The notes: generated from the letters alone by a model not told the origin. DNA of 58,390 bases from Actinomycetes bacterium (GCA_021783215.1 JAJXUB010000003.1:1-58390); one strand, 5' to 3'. Positions 26,418-34,739 are shown, numbered from the stretch's first letter. Translations and numbers: made by a program.

Positions 26418-26873
26418 GGTGGCGGGCCCCAGTCGCGCCGCGAGAGGCTCGCCTCGAGGTCAGTCGGGCCGACCGGCCGAGCGAGGCGAGCAGGTCAAGC
26501 CCGACCGCCTGGACGCCTCCGAGGCGGCCCGGTCGGTGCTGCTCGGGGAGGCGAGCACCGGCCCGCGGCGGGCCGGACTTGAACCGCTGCGGGCGTTGAC
26601 GGTGGCGCGACGGTCCGCGGTCATGGCCCGCAGGCCACCAAGCCCTGGCCGGGCACTGCGCCCGCGCGACTACGTCGACCTACGGCCCGCCCGCCGAGCC
26701 AAGAGCCTCCCCTCGCTGCCGCCGAGCACGTGGGAGTGTGGGCTGCCCGGACCGGCGAGCCGGGGCTCGGGCGTCGAGCCCGCGACGAGCTCGCCCCGCG
26801 CCACCGCGAACTGGCTCACCACAGCCTGAGGCTTGACACGGAGTTGGAGCATCACACCCGGCGTTGCGCTCGC
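26418..26873. other. Long convergent intergenic region without a recognisable gene
   Basis: 456 bases between the convergent PucR-type regulator and hutG-like genes. Frames are open by base composition, but no translation matches a family or shows clear coding bias. I see no RNA gene. It may contain a decayed gene. Confidence 0.4.
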
Positions 26874-27821
26874 TCAGGTCGTGGACCGGGTCGCCTCCGC
26901 GTGGATGGAGTGGACCAGCCGGGCGGCGGTGCGCGCGGTCCGGTCGTCGACGTCGTATGCCGGGTTGAGCTCGACGAGGTCGACGATGGCCACCTTTCCC
27001 GAGCGGACGAGATGCCGGCACACCTGCTCGACGAAGCGCAAAGGCACGCCGTATGCCGCCGGCGCACTGACCCCGGGCGCGACGGACGCCGGTAACACGT
27101 CGAGGTCGATGCTCAGGTGGACCGCGTCGTTGCGCGCCGCGACGGCGTCCAGGTGGGCCAGGAGCTCGCCCGACGGCTCGCAGCCGCAGTCGACGTCGCG
27201 GACGATGCGCGCGCCGAGAACCGCGGCCGTCTCGAACAGGGCTGCAGTGTTGGCGGCGCCGGCGGCTCCGATGACCGTGTAGTCGAAGCGATGTCCACAG
27301 CCGCGGTCGGCCTGCGCCATCTGGAGGAAGGGGGTCCCCGACGTGGGGCGGTCGGCTGTGCGAAGGTCGAGGTGCGCGTCGAGGTTGACGACCCCGACGT
27401 CGGCGTCCCGCAGCCGGGAGCTGGCTGCTCGCCCGAGGTAGCTGCCCCAGGAGACCTCCTGGCCGCCGCCGAGGACGACGACGATGTCGTGGCGGTCGGC
27501 GAGGGTCGCGACGGCGGCGCCGAGCTGCGCCTGAGCGGACTCCAGCTCGGTGCCCGCCGCGGTGACCGTGCCGGCGTCGGTGATCCGGGAGCCGGCAGGC
27601 ACGGCCAGGTCCGCCAGCGACCGACGGAGCGCGGCCGGTCCCGCGGCCGCGCCGGTCCGCCCCTGGTTGCGCCGCACGCCTTCGTCGCTGGCGAACCCGA
27701 CGATGGCCAGGCCTCCCGGTGGTCCCTCACCGGCGGTGGCCAGGCGGACGACGTCGTGCCAGCGAGTGTGCTGGGGCCCGGCCCCGTCGTCACGTCCGGT
27801 CCAGTCGAAGGGTGCGCTCAC
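26874..27821 (-). CDS. Arginase-family protein, formimidoylglutamase (HutG)-like
   Basis: 315 residues from GTG 27821, preceded by CAGGAG at good spacing. The family pattern is present: VGFASDEGVRRNQGRTGAAAGP near the N-terminus, VNLDAHLDLR (metal-binding DxHxD) and LSIDLDVLPASVAPGVSAPAAYG (metal-binding DxD with the following substrate loop). This matches formimidoylglutamase (histidine degradation) better than arginase. The first metal-ligand position, normally His in GGGHE or GGDHS, is Gln here (GGGQE), so one manganese site may be altered. No other hut gene is near, so the substrate is uncertain. Confidence 0.8.
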   Translation of the reverse strand: MSAPFDWTGRDDGAGPQHTRWHDVVRLATAGEGPPGGLAIVGFASDEGVRRNQGRTGAAAGPAALRRSLADLAVPAGSRITDAGTVTAAGTELESAQAQLGAAVATLADRHDIVVVLGGGQEVSWGSYLGRAASSRLRDADVGVVNLDAHLDLRTADRPTSGTPFLQMAQADRGCGHRFDYTVIGAAGAANTAALFETAAVLGARIVRDVDCGCEPSGELLAHLDAVAARNDAVHLSIDLDVLPASVAPGVSAPAAYGVPLRFVEQVCRHLVRSGKVAIVDLVELNPAYDVDDRTARTAARLVHSIHAEATRSTT

Positions 27822-28381
27822 GGACGCTCCTGCGTCCTGCGGCTGGGGTGCCGACGTGCCGCGCCTGACGTGCACGGGTTGGCGGCTGTCATGTCGAGGC
27901 TCCTCGATGGTTATGGCGGGGCACTGGCCATCACATCAGACGGCGGGACTGCGGGAGTATGGCTGGCGGTGCGTTCGTGTCCCAGATACGGGACGCGGCG
28001 CGGCAGCGCCTGTGACGGAGAGAACGGCGGGTACGGCGGGTACGGTCTCACTCACTTGCAGGTGAGCTGGCCCGAGGAGGTACTGCTCGGCGAGGGGGTG
28101 GGGAGACAGGGCTCACCTCGGTCTGGGCGTCGTCGGGGTCCGGGGTCATGTACGCGGCGGGGATGTCGTTGCCGGTATCGCCGTCCACGTTCCTGCGGCC
28201 CCGGTCGTGACGCATCGCAGTGTCGGATGCCGGCGTCGAGCACGGTGGTCGCGAAGACAGCCCGCACGTGTGGGCGTATCCGCGCAGGCGTGCGCCCCCC
28301 AGTGCCAGGTTTGCGGGGCAGCCGGCGGGTGGTGCGGTGCCGGTCCATCCGGGTCCCGACGGCGCCTCGGGCGTTCCCCGT
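27822..28381. other. Long intergenic region between hutG-like and tetR genes
   Basis: 560 bases. It must hold the hutG-like promoter near 27822-27920. It also contains a short tandem repeat (ACGGCGGGT twice, ending near 28040) and a small hairpin CTCAC-TTGCAG-GTGAG around 28052-28067. A weak 55-codon minus-strand frame (28048-28215) has good third-position bias only in its first half and no recognised family, so I do not call it a gene. Confidence 0.4.
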
Positions 28382-29005
28382 TCAGCGGCCACCGGACCGC
28401 AGGCCGGCGAAGAGGATGTCGAGCTCCTGGTCGATGTACTCGTCGAGGGTGACGTGCGAGACGAGGTCCCAGTGCTTGAGCGCCCAGCCGTGGGCGAGCA
28501 TCTTGACGTTGTGCGCGACGAGGCGCGCTGACACGGGACGGAAGAGGCCCAGCTCGATTCCGTCGTCGACCGCCTGACGGAACGGGTCGATCGTCTCTGT
28601 CTCAAGCCGCATGATCGTACGGGCGGCGGCCGGTGCAAGGGTCTGGCTCTCCCTGTATGCCAGGAGGGATGCGGCGCGCTTGCGGTCGATGATCCGCACG
28701 AAGGCCGCGAAGCCGGCGCGGATCCGCGCCTCCGGACCATCGCCTGCCGCTGCCATGGCTGGTGGCACCGCCCGGTCGAAGTCCCCGAGGATGTCGATGA
28801 TGACCGCTTCGAGCACCTCGTCCTTGTTGGCGTAGTACTGGTAGATCAGCCCGACGCTCATACCGGCCTCGTCAGCCACCGACTGCATCGACGTCCCGTA
28901 GTAGCCCTTCTTCGTCATGGTCCGCGAGGCGGCCTTGAGGATCTGGCTGCGACGCTTGGCGATGCGGTCCGCTTGGGGGACGGTGCGGGTCGAGTTGCTG
29001 CTCAC
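28382..29005 (-). CDS. TetR family transcriptional regulator
   Basis: 207 residues from GTG 29005. The DNA-binding domain is clear (ILKAASRTMTKKGYYGTSMQSVADEAGMSVGLIYQYYANKDEVLEAV, residues about 22-68); the C-terminal ligand domain is divergent, as usual. It is divergent from the acyl-CoA degradation operon, with tandem TGAA-N6-TTCA sites in the 80-base gap, so it is very probably that operon's repressor, released by an acyl-CoA or related intermediate. A GTG at 29014 is an alternative start. Confidence 0.9.
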   Translation of the reverse strand: MSSNSTRTVPQADRIAKRRSQILKAASRTMTKKGYYGTSMQSVADEAGMSVGLIYQYYANKDEVLEAVIIDILGDFDRAVPPAMAAAGDGPEARIRAGFAAFVRIIDRKRAASLLAYRESQTLAPAAARTIMRLETETIDPFRQAVDDGIELGLFRPVSARLVAHNVKMLAHGWALKHWDLVSHVTLDEYIDQELDILFAGLRSGGR

Positions 29006-29023
29006 CCTTGACACCCTACCCGT

Positions 29024-29037
29024 TGAACGTGTATTCA
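29024..29037. promoter_or_regulatory. Operator half A: TGAACGTGTATTCA
   Basis: TGAA-N6-TTCA dyad, first of two adjacent copies between the tetR gene and the degradation operon. Confidence 0.6.
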
Positions 29038-29038
29038 T

Positions 29039-29052
29039 TGAATAGACATTCA
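29039..29052. promoter_or_regulatory. Operator half B: TGAATAGACATTCA
   Basis: Second copy, with perfect 5-bp arms (TGAAT/ATTCA), 15 bases from the first, centre to centre. The pair lies 34 to 62 bases upstream of the hydratase-like gene start, where its promoter should be. Confidence 0.65.
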
Positions 29053-29085
29053 GATAGAGGTTCGTCCAGACCAGAGAGGCCAACG

Positions 29086-29889
29086 ATGTCCGCACCCGAG
29101 TTCACCGACATCACGTATGTCATCGAGGATGGCGCCGGGATCATCACGATCAACAGGCCACAGCGCTACAACGCGTTCCGCGGCCGGACCGTCGAGGAGC
29201 TCATCGCGGCGTTCCGGCTCGCGTGGGCCGACCACGCCGTTCGTGCGGTCATCCTCACCGGCGCAGGCGAGAAGGCGTTCTGCACCGGCGGCGACGTCAA
29301 GCAGCGCGCGGAGACCGGCGACTACGGCCCGACGGCGTCGGGGATGTTCGAGATCGGTTATCTGCAGAGGCTCATTCGTGACATCCCCAAACCCGTCATC
29401 GCCGCGGTCAACGGCCTCGCGATCGGTGGAGGACACGTCCTGCACGTGCTCTGCGATGTGAGCATCGCGAGTGAAAACGCACGCTTCGGTCAGGCTGGCC
29501 CGCGGGTCGGCTCGTTCGACGCCGGCTTCGGCACGGCATACCTGGCTCGCGTCGTCGGTGAGAAGAAGGCGCGCGAGATCTGGTTCTTCTGCCGCCAGTA
29601 CTCGGCGCAGGAGGCCCTGGCGATGAACCTCGTCAACAAGGTGGTCCCCGCGGACCAGCTGATGGCCGAGGCGAAGGCGTGGGTGGCGGAGATCGTCGCC
29701 CTCTCCCCAACGGCGATCAAGTTCTGCAAGCAGTCCTTCAACGCCGACACCGAGCACCAGGCAGGCTTCTCGAACATGGCGATGACCGCCCTGGACTCGT
29801 TCGCGACATCGGACGAAGGCATGGAAGGCGCAAAGGCCTTCGCCGAGAAGCGCACACCGGACTTCGCTTCACACGTCAACTGGCACTGA
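29086..29889 (+). CDS. Enoyl-CoA hydratase/isomerase family, MenB/BadI-like ring-cleaving hydrolase candidate
   Basis: 267 residues from ATG 29086, with GAGAGG upstream. Crotonase motifs include the oxyanion-hole segments CTGGDVKQR and VNGLAIGGGHVLHVLCDVSIAS. The later GQAGPRVGSFDAGFGTAYLARVVGEKKAREIWFFCRQY is characteristic of the MenB/BadI branch rather than ordinary hydratases. MenB makes naphthoyl-CoA for menaquinone; BadI opens the ring of 2-ketocyclohexanecarboxyl-CoA to pimeloyl-CoA. The neighbours (two acyl-CoA dehydrogenases, glutaryl-CoA dehydrogenase, TetR) and lack of men genes favour a BadI-like role. That choice is inference. Confidence 0.85.
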   Translation: MSAPEFTDITYVIEDGAGIITINRPQRYNAFRGRTVEELIAAFRLAWADHAVRAVILTGAGEKAFCTGGDVKQRAETGDYGPTASGMFEIGYLQRLIRDIPKPVIAAVNGLAIGGGHVLHVLCDVSIASENARFGQAGPRVGSFDAGFGTAYLARVVGEKKAREIWFFCRQYSAQEALAMNLVNKVVPADQLMAEAKAWVAEIVALSPTAIKFCKQSFNADTEHQAGFSNMAMTALDSFATSDEGMEGAKAFAEKRTPDFASHVNWH

Positions 29890-29913
29890 CCGAGCCACCG
29901 AAAGCGGAGCCCG

Positions 29914-31059
29914 ATGGATTACGCACTCGACGAGGATCAGCAGGCGTTTGCCGACGAGGTCCGCCGGTTCGCCGTCAGGGTCCTCGCACCCCACTACCAA
30001 AGCGACGACAAGGCCGCCGAGTTCCGTCGAGAGCTCGCCAAGGACATGGCCGGGATGGGTCTCACCGGGCTGAGGATCCCGGAGGAGCACGGCGGCCAGG
30101 GGGCCAGCGCCGTCATCGCCGGGCTGGCCGCGGAGCAGGTCGGCCGGGAGGACTTCAACGCGACGTACCTCATCATCAACACCGCACTGATCTCCGACGT
30201 CATCACGCGTAACGCGACGCCCGAACAGCAGGCCGCCTGGCTTCCGGGCATCGCGTCCGGCGACACGGTGCCGTGCATCTGCATCACCGAGCCCGAACAT
30301 GGCACGGATGCGGCCGCCATGCAGGCCAAGGCGATCCGGACGCATGACGGATGGACCCTGCATGGGGAGAAGACGTCCATCACCCTCGGTATGGCCGCCG
30401 ACCGGGCCGTGGTCCTGGCCCGCACCGGCGGTCCGGGCGCCCGCGGCGTCAGCGCATTCTGGGTCGACCTGGAACATCCCACCGTGACCAGGTCGGCGTT
30501 CGACGACCTCGGCAGCCGAGCCATCGGACGAGCCTCGTTGCACTTCGACGGTACGCCCGTTGGTCGCAACGACCTCATCGGCGCAGAGGGCGAGGGGTTC
30601 GTCTCCGTCATGCAGGGCTTTGACTACTCACGAGCCATCATCGGGCTGGCCTGCCTCGGCGCAGCCGAGAAGTCACTCGACGAGGCCCTGCAGTGGTCGC
30701 GCGACCGGGTCGCCTTCGGGGCGCCCATCGGGACCTTCCAGGGCGTGTCCTTCCCCCTCGCCGAATGCGCGACGTACCTCAAGGGCGCACGTCACATCTG
30801 TCTCGAAGCCCTGTGGCGCAAGGACAACGGCCTGGAACACAGCGCCGAGGCCGCCATGGCGAAGTTCTGGGCACCGAAGCTGGCCGCCGAGGTCATCCAC
30901 CAATGCCTGCTCACCCTCGGGCACGTCGCGTACTCGACCGAGCACGCGATCGGCCAGCGGCTGCGGGACGTCATCGGCCTGGAGATCGGCGACGGGACCG
31001 CCCAGGTCTCCAAGCTCGTCATCTCGCGCCACCTCCTCGGGCGCAAGTACGCGCCCTGA
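29914..31059 (+). CDS. Acyl-CoA dehydrogenase, possibly cyclohexanecarboxyl-CoA dehydrogenase-like
   Basis: 381 residues, ATG 29914 with GCGGAG upstream. FAD/acyl-CoA signatures are present: ICITEPEHGTDAAAMQAKA, RVAFGAPIGTFQGVSFPLAE, and the C-terminal GDGTAQVSKLVISRHLLGR. At the place where most family members have the catalytic Glu in YEGT, this one has GDGTAQ, so the base may be Asp or lie elsewhere, as in some alicyclic acyl-CoA dehydrogenases. It is 24 bases behind the BadI-like gene and shares its operon. Exact substrate unknown. Confidence 0.88.
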   Translation: MDYALDEDQQAFADEVRRFAVRVLAPHYQSDDKAAEFRRELAKDMAGMGLTGLRIPEEHGGQGASAVIAGLAAEQVGREDFNATYLIINTALISDVITRNATPEQQAAWLPGIASGDTVPCICITEPEHGTDAAAMQAKAIRTHDGWTLHGEKTSITLGMAADRAVVLARTGGPGARGVSAFWVDLEHPTVTRSAFDDLGSRAIGRASLHFDGTPVGRNDLIGAEGEGFVSVMQGFDYSRAIIGLACLGAAEKSLDEALQWSRDRVAFGAPIGTFQGVSFPLAECATYLKGARHICLEALWRKDNGLEHSAEAAMAKFWAPKLAAEVIHQCLLTLGHVAYSTEHAIGQRLRDVIGLEIGDGTAQVSKLVISRHLLGRKYAP

Positions 31060-31149
31060 CAGACCTCCCGCCGAGGCAGCCAACGCCAAGCGGGAACACT
31101 CACAAGGACCACCTGCGCGAGGTCTGCGCGGACAGAACGGAGACAGCTG

Positions 31150-32301
31150 ATGGACCTGACCCTCACGGAGGAACAGCGGACGTTCCGGCAGGTAGCCCGT
31201 GACTTCCTGGACGCCGAGGTTCTGCCGTATCGGCGCGACTGGGACCGCGCCGAGTCCGTCGACCTCGCGATCATCCCCAAGCTCGCCGAGATGGGCTTCT
31301 TCGGGCTCACCATCCCTGAGGAGTACGGCGGCGTCGGCGGCGACTACATCACGTACTGCCTCGGCATGGAGGAGCTCGGGCGGGCCGACTCCTCGATCCG
31401 GGGCATCGTCTCGGTGTCCATGGGCCTTTTCGGCAAGCCGATCCTCGACTTCGGCACCGAGGAGCAGAAGCGGACGATCCTTCGGGAGATCGCCACGGGC
31501 GAGAAGATGGGCTGCTTCGGGCTCACCGAGCCGGGTAACGGCTCCGACCCGGCCGGACTCACGACGCGCGCCGTCAGGAGCGGCGACGACTACATCATCA
31601 ACGGCCAGAAGATCTTCATCACCAACGGCTCCTGGGCCCACTACTGCCTCGTCTTCGCCCGGACGGGCGGTCCTGGTCCCAAGGGGGTCTCGGCGTTCAT
31701 CGTCCCGGTCGACACGCCCGGTTTCGAGCGCCGCGAGGTCCATGGCAAGCTCGGCTTGCGGGGCCAGGCGACGTCGGAGATCTTCCTCGACGACGTCCGC
31801 GTGCCGGCTTCGGCCCTGCTGGGCAACGAAGGCCAGGGTTTCGCGATCGCCATGGCCTCGCTGGACAAGGGCCGCGTCTCGGTGGCGGCCGGTTGCGTCG
31901 GCATCATCCAGGGCTGCCTCGAGGAAGCGGTGAAGTACTCGAAGGAACGCAGGCAGTTCGGCCGGCCGATCGCATCCTTCCAGCTGATCCAGGAGATGAT
32001 CAGCGAGATCTCCGTCGACGCCGACGCCGCCCGGTTGCTCACCTGGCGGGCAGCCGCTCTGGTCGAAGCGCACCAGCCGTTCAGCGTCGAGGCGAGCAAG
32101 GCGAAGCTCTTCGCCTCGGAGGCCGCCGTCAAGGCGGCCAACCTCGCGATGCAGGTCTTCGGTGGGTACGGTTTCATCGACGAGTACCCCGCCCAGAAGT
32201 ACCTGCGAGATGCCCGGGTGATGACCCTCTACGAAGGCACCTCGCAGATCCAGAAGTTGCTCATCGGTCGCGCCGAGACCGGCGTGAACGCCTTCGTCTA
32301 A
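31150..32301 (+). CDS. Acyl-CoA dehydrogenase
   Basis: 383 residues, start ATG 31150 with GGAGACAGCTG upstream. It is a standard member of the family: GCFGLTEPGNGSDPAGL, INGQKIFITNGSWA, RRQFGRPIASFQLIQEMI, and MQVFGGYGFIDEYPAQKYLRDARVMTLYEGTSQIQKLLIGR with the catalytic Glu in YEGT. It likely oxidises a short or medium acyl-CoA (for instance a pimeloyl-CoA-derived intermediate) and passes electrons to ETF. Third gene of the TetR-controlled operon, 90 bases after the first dehydrogenase and 24 before the next. Confidence 0.93.
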   Translation: MDLTLTEEQRTFRQVARDFLDAEVLPYRRDWDRAESVDLAIIPKLAEMGFFGLTIPEEYGGVGGDYITYCLGMEELGRADSSIRGIVSVSMGLFGKPILDFGTEEQKRTILREIATGEKMGCFGLTEPGNGSDPAGLTTRAVRSGDDYIINGQKIFITNGSWAHYCLVFARTGGPGPKGVSAFIVPVDTPGFERREVHGKLGLRGQATSEIFLDDVRVPASALLGNEGQGFAIAMASLDKGRVSVAAGCVGIIQGCLEEAVKYSKERRQFGRPIASFQLIQEMISEISVDADAARLLTWRAAALVEAHQPFSVEASKAKLFASEAAVKAANLAMQVFGGYGFIDEYPAQKYLRDARVMTLYEGTSQIQKLLIGRAETGVNAFV

Positions 32302-32325
32302 GCCCAGCTTCCCTCTAGGAGAACC

Positions 32326-33510
32326 ATGCCCAGCCCACGTCAGACACCGGACCAGCTCTTCGGGATCGACGACCTGTTGACGTCCGAGGAGAAGGCGATC
32401 CGCGACACCGTCAGGGCGGTCCTCAAGGACACGGTGCGACCGCATCTGGACACCTGGTACGAGACCGGCGACATCCCGGCCAGGGAGCTGGCCAGGGCCT
32501 TCGGCGAGGTCGGGCTCCTCGGAATGCACCTTGAGGGCTATGGCTGCGCGGGGACAAGCGCCACCGCATACGGCATCGCCTGCATGGAGCTGGAGGCCTG
32601 CGACTCGGGCATCAGGTCACTCGTCTCGGTGCAGGGGTCCTTGGCGATGTTCGCGATCCACCACTGGGGCAGCGAGGAGCAGAGACAGGAGTGGCTGCCA
32701 GGCCTGGCGAGCGGCGAGCTCCTCGGGTGCTTCGGTCTCACCGAACCGGACTTCGGCTCGGACCCGGGCGGAATGCGCACCCGGGCCGTCCGCGACGGGG
32801 ACGACTGGGTGCTCAACGGGACGAAGATGTGGATCACGAACGGGTCCGTGGCCGACGTGGCGGTTGTCTGGGCCAACACCGGCAAGACGCCTGGAGATAT
32901 CCGCGGCTTCATCGTGCCGACGTCTGCCCCCGGGTTCTCCGCACCCAAGATCAAGTCCAAGCTCTCGCTGCGCGCGTCGATCACGTCGGAGCTCGTCCTC
33001 GAGGACGTCCGCCTTCCGGCCTCGGCGATGCTGCCCGAGGCTCGAGGCCTGCGGGGTCCGCTCTCCTGCCTGTCCGAGGCCCGCTTCGGGATCATCTTTG
33101 GCGCCCTCGGTGCCGCACGCGACTGTCTGGAGACCACCATCGCGTACGTCGGCGACCGGCAGATCAACGGAAAACCGCTCGCGGCCTACCAGATCTCGCA
33201 GACCAAGCTCGCCGATATGACCCTCGAGTACGGCAAGGGAGTCCTGCTCGCGCTGCAGCTTGGCCGGCTCAAGGATGAGCACAAGCTCGCGCCGTACCAG
33301 GTGAGCCTCGGAAAGCTGAACTCCACGCGCGAAGCGATCGCCATCGCCCGCGAATGTCGGACGCTGCTGGGCGCCAACGGGATCACGCTCGAGTACCCGG
33401 TCATGCGGCACGCGAACAACCTCGAGTCGGTGCTGACCTACGAGGGCACGGCCGAGGTGCACCAGCTGATCATCGGGCAGCAGCTGACCGGGCTCGCCGC
33501 GTTCCGCTGA
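32326..33510 (+). CDS. gcdH: Glutaryl-CoA dehydrogenase-like acyl-CoA dehydrogenase
   Basis: 394 residues, ATG 32326 with CTAGGAG upstream. It fits the GcdH branch: GCFGLTEPDFGSDPGGMRTRA, the long insertion PTSAPGFSAPKIKSKLSLRASITSEL-type strand region, and the ending ANNLESVLTYEGTAEVHQLIIGQQLTG with the catalytic Glu. GcdH converts glutaryl-CoA to crotonyl-CoA plus CO2, the step that follows pimeloyl-CoA beta-oxidation, which fits the rest of the operon. Naming rests on motif resemblance; a plain acyl-CoA dehydrogenase remains possible. Confidence 0.85.
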   Translation: MPSPRQTPDQLFGIDDLLTSEEKAIRDTVRAVLKDTVRPHLDTWYETGDIPARELARAFGEVGLLGMHLEGYGCAGTSATAYGIACMELEACDSGIRSLVSVQGSLAMFAIHHWGSEEQRQEWLPGLASGELLGCFGLTEPDFGSDPGGMRTRAVRDGDDWVLNGTKMWITNGSVADVAVVWANTGKTPGDIRGFIVPTSAPGFSAPKIKSKLSLRASITSELVLEDVRLPASAMLPEARGLRGPLSCLSEARFGIIFGALGAARDCLETTIAYVGDRQINGKPLAAYQISQTKLADMTLEYGKGVLLALQLGRLKDEHKLAPYQVSLGKLNSTREAIAIARECRTLLGANGITLEYPVMRHANNLESVLTYEGTAEVHQLIIGQQLTGLAAFR

Positions 33511-33517
33511 GGGCGGG

Positions 33518-33537
33518 CGGGCCGAGCGGCCGGCCCG
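33518..33537 (+). terminator. Hairpin after the acyl-CoA dehydrogenase operon
   Basis: CGGGCCG (33518-33524) pairs with CGGCCCG (33531-33537) around a 6-base loop, eight bases after the gcdH stop. No U-tract. Confidence 0.5.
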
Positions 33538-33591
33538 GCGCCGGCTTCTGCGGCCCGTCCCCGCCCACGACCACCGCCGTCCCCGCTGAGG

Positions 33592-33597
33592 TACGTT
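33592..33597 (+). promoter_or_regulatory. -10-like element TACGTT before the bcp GTG
   Basis: TACGTT ends six bases before GTG 33604; no Shine-Dalgarno sequence is present, so a leaderless transcript is likely. Confidence 0.45.
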
Positions 33598-33603
33598 GGG
33601 CGC

Positions 33604-34071
33604 GTGACCCGACTCGAGCCCGGTGACACGGCGCCTGCGTTCTCCCTGGAGGACGACACGGGCGAGCCCGTCTCGCTGGCGGACCTGCGGGGCCGGAAGG
33701 CCATCGTCTACTTCTACCCGGCGGCGATGACGCCGGGATGCATGACGCAGGCGTGCGACTTCAGCGACTCGCTCGAGACCCTCTCGGGTCATGGGTATGC
33801 CGTCGTCGGGATCTCCCCGGACCAGCCGGCCAAGCTCGCCCGCTTCCGGGAGAAGGAACACCTGACGATCACGCTTCTGTCCGACCCGGACAAGAACGTC
33901 CTCCGAGCGTGGGGGGCATACGGGCAGAAGACGATGTACGGCAAGACCGTCGAGGGCGTGATCCGAAGCACCGTGGTCCTCGACGAGCACGGCGTGGTCA
34001 CCCACGCGTGGTACAACGTCAAGGCGACCGGTCACGTGGCGAAGCTGCGCCGCGACCTCGGACTGGACTGA
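33604..34071 (+). CDS. bcp: Thioredoxin-dependent peroxiredoxin (Bcp type)
   Basis: 155 residues of the bacterioferritin comigratory protein group. The peroxidatic centre is YPAAMTPGCMTQACDF, with Cys46 as peroxidatic and Cys51 as the likely resolving Cys (the atypical two-Cys arrangement within one helix). The conserved Arg is in VIRSTVVLDEHG. It reduces hydrogen peroxide and alkyl peroxides with thioredoxin in the cytosol. It starts a small same-strand run with the DUF3618 and GroES genes. Confidence 0.94.
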   Translation: MTRLEPGDTAPAFSLEDDTGEPVSLADLRGRKAIVYFYPAAMTPGCMTQACDFSDSLETLSGHGYAVVGISPDQPAKLARFREKEHLTITLLSDPDKNVLRAWGAYGQKTMYGKTVEGVIRSTVVLDEHGVVTHAWYNVKATGHVAKLRRDLGLD

Positions 34072-34087
34072 GCAGGAGGACGGACAC

Positions 34088-34351
34088 GTGAACACACCGA
34101 GCTCCATCCAGGCCCTCGAGGCCGATGTCGAGGCCCGCCGGATGCGCCTGGCGACGGACGTCGACGAGCTCGCCGGGCGGCTCACGCCGCAGGCCCTCGC
34201 CCAGCAGGGAAAGGACTCCGCGCGCGCGAAGCTCGTCGCGGCGACCCGCACCCCCGAGGGCGACCTACGGACCGCTCGCATCGCGACCGTCGTCGCGACG
34301 ACCGTCGTCACCCTCGTCGTCATCGTGCTCCTGCGCCGGCGTTCGCGCTGA
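34088..34351 (+). CDS. DUF3618 family small membrane protein
   Basis: 87 residues, GTG/ATG region at 34088 preceded by CAGGAGGACGG. An N-terminal helical domain (IQALEADVEARRMRLATDVDELAGRLTPQALAQQ) with the heptad-like pattern of DUF3618 is followed by one C-terminal membrane helix (IATVVATTVVTLVVIVLL) ending RRRSR, so the N-terminus faces the cytoplasm by the positive-inside rule. Function unknown; the gene lies 16 bases after bcp and 11 before the GroES gene, and this actinobacterial order suggests a common transcript. Confidence 0.85.
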   Translation: MNTPSSIQALEADVEARRMRLATDVDELAGRLTPQALAQQGKDSARAKLVAATRTPEGDLRTARIATVVATTVVTLVVIVLLRRRSR

Positions 34352-34362
34352 CGTCGTCGCTC

Positions 34363-34701
34363 GTGGCCAAGCGCCAACCCGCCGCGGGCGGCGGTCTGCC
34401 GATCCGGATGCTCCAGGACCGGGTCCTCGTGTCGCTGGACTCCGAGGGGGAGCGGCGCAGCGGTGGCGGGATCGTCATCCCCGCGACGGCCACCGTCGGC
34501 CGGCGCCTCTCGTGGGGGCAGGTCGTCGCCGCAGGGCCCAACGTCAGGCAGGTGGCCGTCGGCGACCGCGTGCTTTTCGACGCGGTGGACCGTGCCGAGG
34601 TGGAGGTCCAGAGCAGCTCGTACGTCCTGCTCCGGGAGCGAGACCTCCATGGTGTCGCCGAGGCCGCCCACACCGAGGGCGGCACCGGCCTCTACATCTG
34701 A
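34363..34701 (+). CDS. GroES-type co-chaperonin paralogue
   Basis: 112 residues from GTG 34363, longer at both ends than the normal 97-100. The cpn10 fold is evident: IRMLQDRVLVSLDSEGERRSGGGIVIPATA (mobile loop with Gly-Gly-Ile-Val), GQVVAAGPN, VAVGDRVLFDAVDRAEVEV, YVLLRERDLHGV. There is no groEL next to it. This looks like the second, orphan GroES-like protein found in several actinobacteria, whose partner is unknown. The mobile-loop motif suggests it can still contact a chaperonin. Confidence 0.88.
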   Translation: MAKRQPAAGGGLPIRMLQDRVLVSLDSEGERRSGGGIVIPATATVGRRLSWGQVVAAGPNVRQVAVGDRVLFDAVDRAEVEVQSSSYVLLRERDLHGVAEAAHTEGGTGLYI

Positions 34702-34739
34702 GGTCGTCGACCGGCGGCCGTGCCGTCGTGCGCGCGAGC

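Noticed and set aside
26560..26600. Sequence GGACTTGAACC resembling a reversed tRNA T-arm
   Set aside because: The stem does not pair beyond three bases and no D-arm, anticodon arm or acceptor stem fits.
26418..26829. Open plus-strand frame continuing after the PucR-type regulator
   Set aside because: It is an overlapping frame of the regulator extended by high GC content; the translation has no recognisable features.
28048..28215. Possible 55-codon minus-strand gene between hutG-like and tetR
   Set aside because: Third-position bias fades halfway, there is no ribosome site, and no family is recognised.
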